A stretch of DNA of 64,000 nt. Origin: JAAOIF01 sp965217125 (GTDB lineage Bacteria > Pseudomonadota > Gammaproteobacteria > PS1 > Pseudothioglobaceae). Shown in pieces: positions 43,548-51,910 of this stretch (position 1 is the first letter of the stretch; each line of letters starts with the position of its first letter). Under the pieces are notes generated by a model. The model was not told the DNA's origin and made no database searches. It saw nothing but the letters and a program-made list of their open reading frames with translations. The stretch spans positions 744,001 through 808,000 of the forward strand of contig OZ244244.1 in assembly GCA_965217125.1 (NCBI GenBank). The letters are read 5' to 3'. The position numbers were made by a program, and so were the translations under genes.

Positions 43548-44213
43548 GTGAAAAAATTACAACAGAAAATCAATTATCAATTTAGCGATATTTCATTGCT
43601 AAAATTGGCACTTACCCATTGCAGTATGGGTAAAAATAACAATGAGCGCTTAGAATTTTTGGGTGATAGTGTTTTGGGAATGGTTATTTCTGCTGAATTG
43701 TATAGGCGTTTTGCCGATATTGACGAGGGCAAGTTGTCGCGTTTGCGCTCGTCTTTGGTGAGAGGGCAAACACTGGCAAAATTAGGCGCTTCGCTTGAGC
43801 TTTCAAAGCATTTGATTTTAGGGTCTGGCGAGTTAAAAAGTGGCGGTTTTAGGCGTGAATCAACTCAAGCTGATTGCCTTGAGGCGATTTTTGGCGCAGT
43901 ATTATTGGATGCTGATTTTGCCACAGCAAGCGGCGTTATTTTGCATTTATACCAAAATTTATTGGCTGATATTGATTTGCACGATTCCTTGAAAGATGCA
44001 AAAACTAAATTGCAAGAGTATTTACAAAAACATCATAGCAGCCTGCCACAATACCAATTAATTGATACTCAGGGCGAGGATCATAATGCGACTTTTACGG
44101 TTAATTGCTTTCTGCCCGAGCAAAAAATACAAACCACACAAACCGCAAAAAGCATTAAATATGCCGAGCAAACATGTGCTCAGATTTTATTAGATAAGTT
44201 GAGTATCTTATGA
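43548..44213 (+). CDS. rnc: Ribonuclease III
   Basis: A double-strand-specific RNase, 221 residues, starting at a GTG (43548) that is the first start after the intergenic region. The catalytic signature NERLEFLGDSVLG is near residue 30, and a C-terminal dsRNA-binding domain with PQYQLIDTQGEDHNATFTV follows. It overlaps era by 4 bases, the conserved order of gammaproteobacteria. It lies divergently opposite the orphan Cas6 gene. Confidence 0.95.
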   Translation: MKKLQQKINYQFSDISLLKLALTHCSMGKNNNERLEFLGDSVLGMVISAELYRRFADIDEGKLSRLRSSLVRGQTLAKLGASLELSKHLILGSGELKSGGFRRESTQADCLEAIFGAVLLDADFATASGVILHLYQNLLADIDLHDSLKDAKTKLQEYLQKHHSSLPQYQLIDTQGEDHNATFTVNCFLPEQKIQTTQTAKSIKYAEQTCAQILLDKLSIL

Positions 44214-45088
44214 AAGCTGGGTTTATCGCTGTTGTTGGTCGTCCAAATGTGGGCAAATCGACCCTAATTAACCAGCTGATTGGGCAGAAATTATCAATCA
44301 CCTCGCATCGCCCACAAACCACGCGTCATCGCATTTATGCCATTGATACGACTGCTGATTATCAAATGGTATTTGTTGATACGCCGGGCATACATATAGG
44401 CAACAAAAAAGCCATTAATGCTTATATGAATCGCACCGCTAGTGCGAGTATTAAAGATGTTGATATGATTTTATGGCTGCTTGAATCTGGCAAATGGACT
44501 AAAGAAGACAGGCGTGTATTAGAGCATATTTCGCAAGTCGAAGTGCCGGTTATTTTATGTGTGAATAAAATTGATAAACTCAAAGCAGCACAAAATATAT
44601 TGCCATTTTTAGAAAAAATTAAGCAAGAATATCAGCCTAATGAATTGTTTCCACTTTCAGCATTTAATAACAAAGACATTCCGATTTTGCGCAAACTAAT
44701 TTTGCAATATTTGCCAGAAAATCCAATGATTTTTGCTGCGGATTTTATCACCGACCGTTCTGAAAAATTTATCGCAGCTGAGTTTATTCGTGAAAAATTG
44801 ATGCGCCATCTGTCGGATGAATTGCCGTATGATTTAACAGTTGAAATTGAAAAATATGAATTAGACGGCAAAATGCAAAGAATTTCAGCAAGAATTTTGG
44901 TGGAAAAAGCATCACAAAAAAGCATTGTTATTGGCAACAAAGGTGAAATGTTGAAGCTGATTGGCACTGAGGCACGCCAAAGTATTGAAGGCTTTTTAGA
45001 TAGAAAAGTATTTTTACAACTTTGGGTTAAAGTTTCAAGTGGCTGGTCAGACGACAAACGCGCCATAGCCTCGTTGGGTTATGACTAA
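44210..45088 (+). CDS. era: GTPase Era
   Basis: A 16S rRNA-binding GTPase for 30S assembly, 292 residues. G1 GRPNVGKST, DTPGIH and NKID motifs are visible, with a C-terminal KH domain around IVIGNKGEMLKLIG. It overlaps rnc and recO by a few bases. Confidence 0.96.
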   Translation: MKAGFIAVVGRPNVGKSTLINQLIGQKLSITSHRPQTTRHRIYAIDTTADYQMVFVDTPGIHIGNKKAINAYMNRTASASIKDVDMILWLLESGKWTKEDRRVLEHISQVEVPVILCVNKIDKLKAAQNILPFLEKIKQEYQPNELFPLSAFNNKDIPILRKLILQYLPENPMIFAADFITDRSEKFIAAEFIREKLMRHLSDELPYDLTVEIEKYELDGKMQRISARILVEKASQKSIVIGNKGEMLKLIGTEARQSIEGFLDRKVFLQLWVKVSSGWSDDKRAIASLGYD

Positions 45089-45785
45089 AGTTGATTTAAC
45101 TCCTGCTTTTCTAATTCATCGCAGAACTTTTAAAGAAAGCTCGTTGCTGCTTGATTTTTTTACTCGCGATTACGGCAAAATTCGCTTAGTAGGGCGCGGG
45201 CTTCGAGCCTCAAAAGGCAATATTCAGATGTTTCAACAGCTTAATATTTCTTTTAGCGGCAGAACTCAACTGAAAACGCTAAGCGCTTGGGAAATGCACG
45301 ACACACCGAGAATGCTAACAGCTGAGGTGCTTATATTGGGTATGTATGCTAATGAATTGATTGCTCGACTATTGCATGAAAATGATGCTCATATTAGGTT
45401 GTTTGAGGCTTATCAGCAGTTGATTTGCCAAATTGTTACTTTAGAGGCGCTAAATAGGCATTGGTTATTGCGATTATTTGAAAATAGTTTGTTGGCAGAG
45501 CTTGGCTATGCGCTTGATTTTTCGGCAGATGTGGGGCAAATAGCGATTGATAATAATTCATTTTATGAATATCAGCCGCAATCTGGTTTTAGCAAGAGTG
45601 CTACAGGTAAAATATCGGGAAATTTATTAACTCAATTATCCTTAGGGGAGCTTGATAATATGCCAAATTTAGCCCAATTAAAAGTTTGTAGAAATCTTAA
45701 TAGGCAGCGTTTAGGTGCATTATTGGGCGACAAGCCATTAAAAAGTCGCTCTTTGTTTTTTAACAGTGGTAGCGAGCAAAAATGA
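45081..45785 (+). CDS. recO: DNA repair protein RecO
   Basis: A RecFOR-pathway mediator protein, 234 residues. It opens with an OB-fold AFLIHRRTFKESSLLLDFFTRDYGKIRLVGRG-type start (residues 9-40), followed by a helical domain. No zinc-finger cysteines are evident in the C-terminal part. It overlaps era by 8 bases and pdxJ by 4. Confidence 0.9.
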   Translation: MTKVDLTPAFLIHRRTFKESSLLLDFFTRDYGKIRLVGRGLRASKGNIQMFQQLNISFSGRTQLKTLSAWEMHDTPRMLTAEVLILGMYANELIARLLHENDAHIRLFEAYQQLICQIVTLEALNRHWLLRLFENSLLAELGYALDFSADVGQIAIDNNSFYEYQPQSGFSKSATGKISGNLLTQLSLGELDNMPNLAQLKVCRNLNRQRLGALLGDKPLKSRSLFFNSGSEQK

Positions 45786-46507
45786 GTATTTATTTAGGCG
45801 TTAATATTGACCATATTGCCACTCTAAGGCAAGCAAGAGGCACGCACTATCCTTCGCCGCTTGAAGGCGCTTTACTGTGCGAGCAGTTTGGTGCTGACAG
45901 TATTACTTTGCATTTGCGTGAAGACCGGCGGCATATTCAAGATTTTGATATAGAAATCCTACGCCACAAGCTCACAACAAAAATGAATTTGGAAATGGCT
46001 GCTACCGATGAGATGATTGCTGTTGCTGGAAAAATCAAGCCAAAGGATTGTTGTCTGGTGCCAGAAAAACGCCAAGAATTAACCACAGAAGGCGGGCTTG
46101 ATGTTGCCTCGCAAATACCCAGAATGCAAAATGTATGTGCCCAATTAGCAGATTCAAATATCACTGTATCGCTGTTTATTGATGCAGATAAAGAGCAAAT
46201 TGATGCTGCTAAACAGTGCGCCTCACCGGTCATTGAACTGCATACAGGGCATTATGCCAACACAACAGGTGCCGAGCAAAAAGCAGAATTTGAACGCATA
46301 AAAACTATGGCAACTTATGCACATTCAATTGGCCTGCAAGTTAATGCAGGGCATGGATTGACGATGGAAAATACCGCATTAATTGCAAAACTTCCTGAGA
46401 TTGTCGAGCTTAATATTGGGCATTCCATCATCGCCAGAGCGGTATTTGTAGGTCTTGCAGAGGCAACTGCTGATATGAAGGATTTAATGATAAAGGCGAG
46501 ATTATGA
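45782..46507 (+). CDS. pdxJ: Pyridoxine 5'-phosphate synthase
   Basis: A TIM-barrel enzyme of de novo vitamin B6 synthesis, 241 residues. It shows GVNIDHIATLRQARG at the start, HLREDRRHIQD, a VPEKRQELTTEGGLD segment and the terminal NAGHGLTMEN, all diagnostic. It overlaps acpS by 4 bases. Confidence 0.96.
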   Translation: MSIYLGVNIDHIATLRQARGTHYPSPLEGALLCEQFGADSITLHLREDRRHIQDFDIEILRHKLTTKMNLEMAATDEMIAVAGKIKPKDCCLVPEKRQELTTEGGLDVASQIPRMQNVCAQLADSNITVSLFIDADKEQIDAAKQCASPVIELHTGHYANTTGAEQKAEFERIKTMATYAHSIGLQVNAGHGLTMENTALIAKLPEIVELNIGHSIIARAVFVGLAEATADMKDLMIKARL

Positions 46508-46887
46508 TTTACGGCATCGGCACAGACATTGTCAATATTGAGCGCATCGCCTATATTTTGGATAAAAATCAAGCAGCTTTTAGCAAACGGGTTTTATCCG
46601 AGCACGAGAGAGCTTTATTTGCGAATAAAGGCAATAGTGCCGCATACTGTGCCAAACGCTTTGCTGCCAAAGAAGCATTTGCTAAAGCCTTAGGCACCGG
46701 CATTGGCAAAATTGTTAGTTTTCAGGATTTAACGGTTAGAAACAATGAAGAAGGCAAGCCTTATTTCATCCCCAGTGAAAAATTACGCTTATATTTAGTC
46801 GAAAAAAATATTAAACAAGCACATCTTAGCCTTTCTGATGAAAAATACAATGCGCTGGCTTTTGTGGTGTTGGAATTGGGTGATTAA
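46504..46887 (+). CDS. acpS: Holo-[acyl-carrier-protein] synthase
   Basis: Transfers phosphopantetheine to ACP; 127 residues. GIGTDIVNIERI at the start and CAKRFAAKEAFAKALGTGIG carry the magnesium-binding Asp and Glu. It is the last gene of the rnc-era-recO-pdxJ-acpS operon, converging on a small minus-strand gene 9 bases away. Confidence 0.96.
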   Translation: MIYGIGTDIVNIERIAYILDKNQAAFSKRVLSEHERALFANKGNSAAYCAKRFAAKEAFAKALGTGIGKIVSFQDLTVRNNEEGKPYFIPSEKLRLYLVEKNIKQAHLSLSDEKYNALAFVVLELGD

Positions 46888-46902
46888 AAGCTGGTTTTAA
46901 TC
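46882..46902. terminator. Possible bidirectional terminator
   Basis: GATTAAAA-GCTGG-TTTTAATC forms an 8-bp stem overlapping both convergent stop codons. It is AT-rich, so weak, but the position is right. Confidence 0.35.
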
Positions 46903-47127
46903 TAAAAAGAATAACTTAACAATGGTTAGACTAATCCCAGCAATGGCAAGCATGGAAAGGACTAATTTGTTATACAGGGTCGCAATTTCTAATTTAACAA
47001 AATTTTGAGTCGCAGCTTTATTAGCTTGCTCTTCGACAGCTTCAACAACCGTTTTAGCCACCGCATCTGCTTGTTTTTGTTCAAAACCTGCTATCTGTAA
47101 TGTTTGTGAAATATTTAATGTGTCCAT
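46897..47127 (-). CDS. Small CCDC90/DUF1640-like coiled-coil membrane protein
   Basis: A 76-residue protein with an N-terminal helical segment (QTLQIAGFEQKQADAVAKTV, residues 9-28), a coiled-coil with Ala/Glu/Asn repeats, and one C-terminal membrane helix (VLSMLAIAGISLTIVKLFF). This matches the DUF1640 type of small bacterial proteins related to MCUR1/CCDC90. Its function in bacteria is unknown. It faces acpS. Confidence 0.7.
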   Translation of the reverse strand: MDTLNISQTLQIAGFEQKQADAVAKTVVEAVEEQANKAATQNFVKLEIATLYNKLVLSMLAIAGISLTIVKLFFLD

Positions 47128-47210
47128 ACGCCTATTATAACAAATAATAATAATTGTTAGAATTTAATTAATGTATTTCCCAAAACCAGTATTTTTTTCA
47201 TTTTTAATAG

Positions 47211-47681
47211 TCAAAAATTTAGAGGTTTTGCATCTGATATTTTTTTTATGTATTGCTTAGTTTGCTCAATATTTTCTAATAATTTAGGTGTATATTGCAT
47301 CACATTCTGAAAAATTTCAATCAGCATATCACTATCATATTCATGATTAGCTTTGTTTCTTAACGCTCTAATATTATTAATATCTTCAGCGCTTATAATG
47401 ACATTTAATTTTTCACAAATATTAACTTTATCAATAAACCCATCAAAATCTTCCAATGATAAAATAACGATACTTGTTAAGATTTTTTGAGTAAAAACAT
47501 CGCTAATTCGAGAAAATTTTACAACAAAAGAGTCGACAGATTCCGATTCTGAAAATGACCAATCATCTTTAAGCAATAATGGCTGACATTTATCCATCGA
47601 GCGTTGCAATCCAACAATAGCTAATTCTAAATTTTCCAACTCTTGGTTGATATTGTTTGTTGTTTTCTGTTTATTAATCAC
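47211..47681 (-). CDS. HepT-type HEPN toxin candidate
   Basis: A 156-residue helical protein with R-N-K-A-N-H-E-Y at residues 108-115, the RX4HXY motif of HepT ribonuclease toxins. The start ATG overlaps the stop of the upstream nucleotidyltransferase gene by 4 bases (ATGA), as in many MntA-HepT pairs. The two RX4HXY motifs in this window differ only in their internal residues. Toxicity is inferred from the family. Confidence 0.78.
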   Translation of the reverse strand: MINKQKTTNNINQELENLELAIVGLQRSMDKCQPLLLKDDWSFSESESVDSFVVKFSRISDVFTQKILTSIVILSLEDFDGFIDKVNICEKLNVIISAEDINNIRALRNKANHEYDSDMLIEIFQNVMQYTPKLLENIEQTKQYIKKISDAKPLNF

Positions 47682-47959
47682 AATTCAATCGCCTCATCCG
47701 CTACCAAATCCTTAAAGGTGTTTTTTTCCTTAAAAGTCCAATTTACTAAATCTAATTTTTGCCAACCAAAACGCTGCATAAATCCTGTTTTAATTTTATT
47801 TAGCACTTGCAAAGTATATTTTTTATCCGAAAGAATAAAAATATCAATATCCCCACCACGCTTATTATCATCAACCCGAGAGCCGAATAAAAAAACCTTA
47901 TCACCATCATTCTGGCAAGATTGTTTAAGATATTGTTGCATGGCTAAATTAATTCTCAT
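47678..47959 (-). CDS. MntA-type nucleotidyltransferase antitoxin candidate
   Basis: A 93-residue minimal nucleotidyltransferase when started at the ATG at 47959 (MRINLAMQQYL), with a TTG start six codons upstream as an alternative. The motif is FLFGSRVDDNKRGGDIDIF, i.e. GSx9DxD. In the known pair MntA adds AMP groups to HepT and neutralises it. It precedes and overlaps the HEPN gene. Confidence 0.78.
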   Translation of the reverse strand: MRINLAMQQYLKQSCQNDGDKVFLFGSRVDDNKRGGDIDIFILSDKKYTLQVLNKIKTGFMQRFGWQKLDLVNWTFKEKNTFKDLVADEAIEL

Positions 47960-48366
47960 TAGCTTATTAATCCCCAAATATTAGTTTTATTTTTATCCAT
48001 ATCATCTTTTCCTCAAACACTATTCAGCATTATGCACACACCCTGCTAATTATAATCCAATTCCTCTAAAAATATTTTATAAATCAATAATCACCAGCAT
48101 TTGATAAGGCGATGATGCCGACACCAGCAAACTGCTAGCAAAGAATAACGAGAGCAGTATTTTTTTTCATTTTTTGGAATTAAAACTCTAATTGCTCTAA
48201 ACCTTGGGCTATTTTACTAAATTCTCGGATTTTAGCAAAGGTTTCAATAATTTGAATACTTGCTCTTGCTGCTTGTATTGATTTAAGAATAGTGGCTAAC
48301 ATATACAAACCTTTTTCAGTAAAAACTTTAGGCAAAACTCTGGTTTTGGATAATTGAGTAAAACTT

Positions 48367-48393
48367 TTTGCGGTGGAAAAATTCCTCCGCAAA
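48367..48393. repeat. In-frame palindrome in ORF6N fragment (a)
   Basis: TTTGCGGTGGAA-AAA-TTCCTCCGCAAA, with 12-bp arms and one mismatch. It is 51 bases from the second hairpin with the same outer arms. Confidence 0.75.
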
Positions 48394-48417
48394 TCTTCCA
48401 CTTCATTTTTGAATAAC

Positions 48418-48444
48418 TTTGCGGACGAATCTTTCGTCCGCAAA
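48418..48444. repeat. In-frame palindrome in ORF6N fragment (b)
   Basis: TTTGCGGACGAA-TCT-TTCGTCCGCAAA, perfect 12-bp arms. Outer halves equal those of the hairpin at 48367-48393 while the inner three bases of each arm differ compensatorily. Confidence 0.85.
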
Positions 48445-48633
48445 TCTGCTAATTCATATTTTGCTAAATTATTGTTTTTATTAAAAAATAAAAATAAAAT
48501 TGGCAGCCTTCATATTCCCTATAAAATACTATAAAATGGTTTGAATTGGTGGTAAAAAAAACATTAAGGCGATTGAAAACTATATAGGGTATTATTGGGT
48601 TATTTGCTAAATAATCTGCATCTTACATAATGA

Positions 48634-49914
48634 ATGAAAGAAAACATGAAGTTATTAAAATTACAATTAACTGATTTATTTGGCGTATTTAATCATAGTA
48701 TTAAATGCAATCAAGATGAACGGATCACCATTCTCACAGCCCCTAATGGCTATGGAAAAACCATTAGTTTAAAAATTATTCACAGTTTTTTTAATAAAAA
48801 ATTTATTTTTTTTGACAAACTCCCTTTTAAAAAAATTGTATTATCTTTTGATGATAAAAAAAATATTGAGATAAGCAAATCAAATAATGATGTTAAATTT
48901 AGTTTAAAAGAAAATGGCAAGCAAGTTCATCAATGGTTGTATAAAAAAGATATGCTTAACAAGATTAGTACCAGGGATTTAGATAGGTATTTACCAAACT
49001 ATATAGGGCGTGTTGGTTTAGATAAATGGATGGATGAATCAGAGAATAAAATATTATCAACCAGTGAGGTTATAGAGCGTTTTAGCGATAAATTACCTAA
49101 AAAATATACTAATATACCAGAAAGTATTGAATCCATTATAAATGCTCTTGATGTGTATTTAATTCAAGAGCAAAGATTAATTATCAGGCAATCAAACCAC
49201 AAGCATAGATTTATACAGAGTGATATGATCACAGATGCCATCCAAAAACATGCTAATGAATTAAGCCGTCAGATTGAGAATGCAACTACTGCCTATGCTC
49301 AAAAAACACAATCATTAGATAGTAGTTTTCCAAAAAGACTGTTTGAAAATGATATTGATGCTGAGGATTTAAGTGATAGACTAACCAAATTAGAAGAAAA
49401 ACAAACAAAAATTTCTAAATTTGGCTTATTGAAATTGGAAGAAAATCCTTTTTTAAAGAAACAACAAATCAAAGATAAAGATAAAAAAATACTATCACTT
49501 TATATATTAGATAGTGAAAATAAATTGGCAGTTTTTGATTCATTAGTTAATAGAATTGAATTATTTACTACCATATTAAACGAAAGACGATTTACCTCTA
49601 AAAGTATAGAAATAGATAGGGAATATGGCTTTATATTCAAAACAAAAGGCGGTGGAGAATTAAAATCAACAGAACTATCCTCTGGCGAACAGCACGAAGT
49701 GGTATTGTTATTTGAATTAATTTTTAACACTAAAGAAAATTCACTGGTTTTAATTGATGAGCCTGAAATATCCTTACATGTTGTTTGGCAAAAAGCGTTT
49801 TTAGATGATATTAAAGAGATTATTAAACTGCAAAAAATTGATATTATTATTGCCACACATTCCCCGCAAATTATTAATGAAAACTGGGATTTAACTGTCA
49901 ATTTAAATGACTAG
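48634..49914 (+). CDS. ariA: PARIS-like ATPase (AriA)
   Basis: A 426-residue ABC/AAA15-type ATPase. Walker A is TAPNGYGKT at residues 35-43. The signature LSSGEQHEVVLL, Walker B VLIDEPEISLH and the switch histidine in IIATHSPQII lie near the C terminus. It overlaps the DUF4435 gene by 8 bases. This ATPase-plus-DUF4435 pair is the composition of PARIS, a defence system that responds to phage anti-restriction proteins. That fits the presence of a type III restriction system in the same genome. A retron- or Gabija-like ATPase is less likely given the partner. Confidence 0.75.
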   Translation: MKENMKLLKLQLTDLFGVFNHSIKCNQDERITILTAPNGYGKTISLKIIHSFFNKKFIFFDKLPFKKIVLSFDDKKNIEISKSNNDVKFSLKENGKQVHQWLYKKDMLNKISTRDLDRYLPNYIGRVGLDKWMDESENKILSTSEVIERFSDKLPKKYTNIPESIESIINALDVYLIQEQRLIIRQSNHKHRFIQSDMITDAIQKHANELSRQIENATTAYAQKTQSLDSSFPKRLFENDIDAEDLSDRLTKLEEKQTKISKFGLLKLEENPFLKKQQIKDKDKKILSLYILDSENKLAVFDSLVNRIELFTTILNERRFTSKSIEIDREYGFIFKTKGGGELKSTELSSGEQHEVVLLFELIFNTKENSLVLIDEPEISLHVVWQKAFLDDIKEIIKLQKIDIIIATHSPQIINENWDLTVNLND

Positions 49915-50770
49915 CCTACAGAGAGAAACCAATACTCTAGCGCAAAAACTTACTGAAATAAGGCTGTCTATTACTCATCCTAATAATGTAAATAAAGCAT
50001 TTATTTTATTAGAGGGTGATAGTGATATTAAATTATTCAGGTCGTTATTTTTAGATTCCAGCACTGATACAACTAAATTAGATGGCAAGGATATGGCTAT
50101 CAATGCTTTAGTTGAGCTTAATAAAGAGTATTCTTCCAAAGTAGTTGCAATTGTAGATGCTGATTTTGATCATTTAGAAGATGTTAATTATCCTAATAAT
50201 TTACTTATAACTGATTATCATGATATGGAAATTCAGATGATTGAATCACAAGCTTTAATAGCTGTTATTGATGAATTTTCCTCAGATAAATGTCGCACAA
50301 TATTGAAATCTAAAATAAGGGATTGTATCTACAATATCGCTATTGAGATAGGTTATATAAGGTGGTTTAATAAAAAAAATAGTGGCAATCTTAGGTTTAG
50401 AGGATTAAAATTTGAAAATTTTGTTCAATCTACCAATTGCAGCATTATATTTAATGATGATGATTTTTTAAATGAATTATTAAAACATTCTGCCGATTTT
50501 TCTATTAACGAATTAAGGACAGGGCGACAAAAATTAAAAAATCAGTCTAAAAACGCATTACAAATATGCAATGGTCATGATTTGACAAAATTAATTGCAA
50601 TAATATTTTCCAAGAATAATGTCAATCAAGACAAAATTGAAAGCGCATTAAGAATAGCTTACAGACTTGAAGATTTTAAAAATACAAAACTATTTAAAAA
50701 TTTGAATACATGGTGCGACCATACTATTTATAAAATATTTGAATCACATGCAATTAATAAAAAGAAGTAA
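49907..50770 (+). CDS. ariB: PARIS-like effector (AriB, DUF4435/TOPRIM)
   Basis: A 287-residue DUF4435 protein with a TOPRIM-like core. ILLEGDSDIKLFRSL (Glu36) is followed by VVAIVDADFDHL (Asp84, Asp86, Asp88), then LITDYHDMEIQMIES. In PARIS the effector is held by the ATPase and released upon sensing an anti-restriction protein; AriB of some types cuts tRNA. The rest of the protein is helical. It is translated with ariA through the 8-base overlap. Confidence 0.75.
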   Translation: MTSLQRETNTLAQKLTEIRLSITHPNNVNKAFILLEGDSDIKLFRSLFLDSSTDTTKLDGKDMAINALVELNKEYSSKVVAIVDADFDHLEDVNYPNNLLITDYHDMEIQMIESQALIAVIDEFSSDKCRTILKSKIRDCIYNIAIEIGYIRWFNKKNSGNLRFRGLKFENFVQSTNCSIIFNDDDFLNELLKHSADFSINELRTGRQKLKNQSKNALQICNGHDLTKLIAIIFSKNNVNQDKIESALRIAYRLEDFKNTKLFKNLNTWCDHTIYKIFESHAINKKK

Positions 50771-50803
50771 TTGATGCAATATCAGATAATTGAGTATAAA
50801 ACT

Positions 50804-50858
50804 CATCCTTTTTGGCTTTATTCGCATTATGCAAATTTTTATTTGATGCTGATTTATT
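50804..50858. repeat. 55-bp direct repeat, left copy
   Basis: Starts CATCCTTTTTGGCTTTATTC and ends GATTTATT. It lies 30 bases after ariB and is repeated at 51501-51556 with one extra T. The two copies flank the TerB-like gene, suggesting a duplication or insertion. Confidence 0.85.
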
Positions 50859-50878
50859 CATTTTTTTTGAGAATATTA

Positions 50879-51409
50879 CTATTTTATTTTGGAAGCTATG
50901 TATTTGATATATTTTTCTTCATCAGTTGAAAAAATGCCATCGGCTTTAGCCATATCTTCAAGAAATAAACAAAATCCTTTGGCCTCTTCTTTGCTGGTAA
51001 AAATATTCATATTAGAAAACTTATCATAAAATCCAATAAACATATGTGGTTTGTTGTCAATATCTTGAATTACCTTAATTTTCACAACAGCAGAAATATC
51101 ACTATTTTCTATAACATAATTAATAATTAAACATTTTTCTTCTGCACTTAAAACGCCATCCTTCCATGCTAAACTTTTCAAAATTGAGCATTTAGCAACT
51201 GCTCTGCCTTCAGATTTTGCTTTTTCAGATGCAGTATTATTAATAATTTCTTCTAATTCTTTCTCAACTGCTTTTTGTTTATTCTCAATTTGGGCTATTT
51301 TTTTATTTGAATTACGCTTAGTTACAGTATAAGTTATAGCGCTACCAGCCAATGCTGATATAGTATTTTTTACTAATGAAACCCCAGGTACTAAATTTAA
51401 TACACTCAT
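50879..51409 (-). CDS. TerB-like domain protein with hydrophobic N terminus
   Basis: A 176-residue protein. The N terminus is a Gly/Ala-rich hydrophobic segment (about residues 13-30), then a coiled-coil (KIAQIENKQKAVEKELEEII). A TerB-like helical region follows, with acidic loops in WKDGVLSAEEKCLI and KADGIFSTDEEKYI, both resembling the D-G-x-x-S/T-x-x-E metal-binding loops of TerB. It lies between two 55-bp direct repeats. Function unknown; TerB-domain proteins often accompany stress or defence genes. Confidence 0.6.
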   Translation of the reverse strand: MSVLNLVPGVSLVKNTISALAGSAITYTVTKRNSNKKIAQIENKQKAVEKELEEIINNTASEKAKSEGRAVAKCSILKSLAWKDGVLSAEEKCLIINYVIENSDISAVVKIKVIQDIDNKPHMFIGFYDKFSNMNIFTSKEEAKGFCLFLEDMAKADGIFSTDEEKYIKYIASKIK

Positions 51410-51500
51410 ATTTATATCTTTATTATTAATTTTTGAATAATGGACGCACTATAAGCCCATTTGAATATACGCCATTTTAATAAATTTTAATATATTTTAT

Positions 51501-51556
51501 CATCCTTTTTTGGCTTTATTCGCATTATGCAAATTTTTATTTGATGCTGATTTATT
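51501..51556. repeat. 55-bp direct repeat, right copy
   Basis: Second copy of 50804-50858. It runs into the 3' end of the HigA-like gene; the sequence just beyond it (TTTTTTGGAATTAAAACTCT) also occurs at the end of the ORF6N fragment near 48170. Confidence 0.85.
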
Positions 51557-51568
51557 AATTTTTTGGAA

Positions 51569-51910
51569 TTAAAACTCTAACTGCTCTAAACTCAGCCCTA
51601 AACCTTGGGCTATTTTTTCCAAAGTTGAGGTTTTAGGCGGTTTATGGTTATTTTCAATGCGCGCATAAGCACTTTGGTGCATACCGGCTTTTTGTGCCAC
51701 TTGTTTTTGGGTAAATTTTAAAAACAATCTCCAAGCTTTAATTGGCGCCACTCCACTTATGACATTGCCCACAACCTCGTGCGGCGTATCATCCCCCCAC
51801 CAGTTTGGATTTTTCTGCTTTTTTAACGCCTGATAAGCGTCATAGGGCACAACTACAAAAGCTGGAATGCCGTTATGTTGAATAATCTGTTCATCAATAT
51901 GTTCTCTCAT
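51569..51910 (-). CDS. HigA/XRE-type antitoxin with N-terminal extension
   Basis: A 113-residue helix-turn-helix protein. The C-terminal XRE domain (FLKFTQKQVAQKAGMHQSAYARIENN) follows an N-terminal part FVVVPYDAYQALKKQ, which resembles the beginning of type II antitoxins. The start overlaps the RelE-type toxin gene by 17 bases; toxin first, antitoxin second, is the HigBA order. It likely represses its own promoter. Its last residues are shared with the ORF6N fragment. Confidence 0.8.
   Translation of the reverse strand: MREHIDEQIIQHNGIPAFVVVPYDAYQALKKQKNPNWWGDDTPHEVVGNVISGVAPIKAWRLFLKFTQKQVAQKAGMHQSAYARIENNHKPPKTSTLEKIAQGLGLSLEQLEF

Larger units (their letters stand above)
48180..48509 (-). 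pseudogene. ORF6N/phage-antirepressor-like gene fragment
   Basis: The open frame from about 48509 down to 48180 lacks an ATG in its first part; a TGA lies directly upstream at 48510-48512. It reads as the C-terminal half of an ORF6N protein (LPKVFTEKGLYMLATILKS, then ARASIQIIETFAKIREFS). The last residues KIAQGLEQLEF match the tail of the HigA-like protein at 51569-51910, so a recombination joined the two. Two related hairpins with TTTGCGG/CCGCAAA arms lie inside. The product is unlikely to be functional. Confidence 0.7.

Noticed and set aside
44632..45066. 144-codon antisense frame inside era
   Set aside because: Opposite strand of a conserved gene; no recognisable domain.
49500..49901. 133-codon antisense frame inside the PARIS-like ATPase gene
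   Set aside because: The sense frame contains intact Walker B and signature motifs, so this is a shadow.
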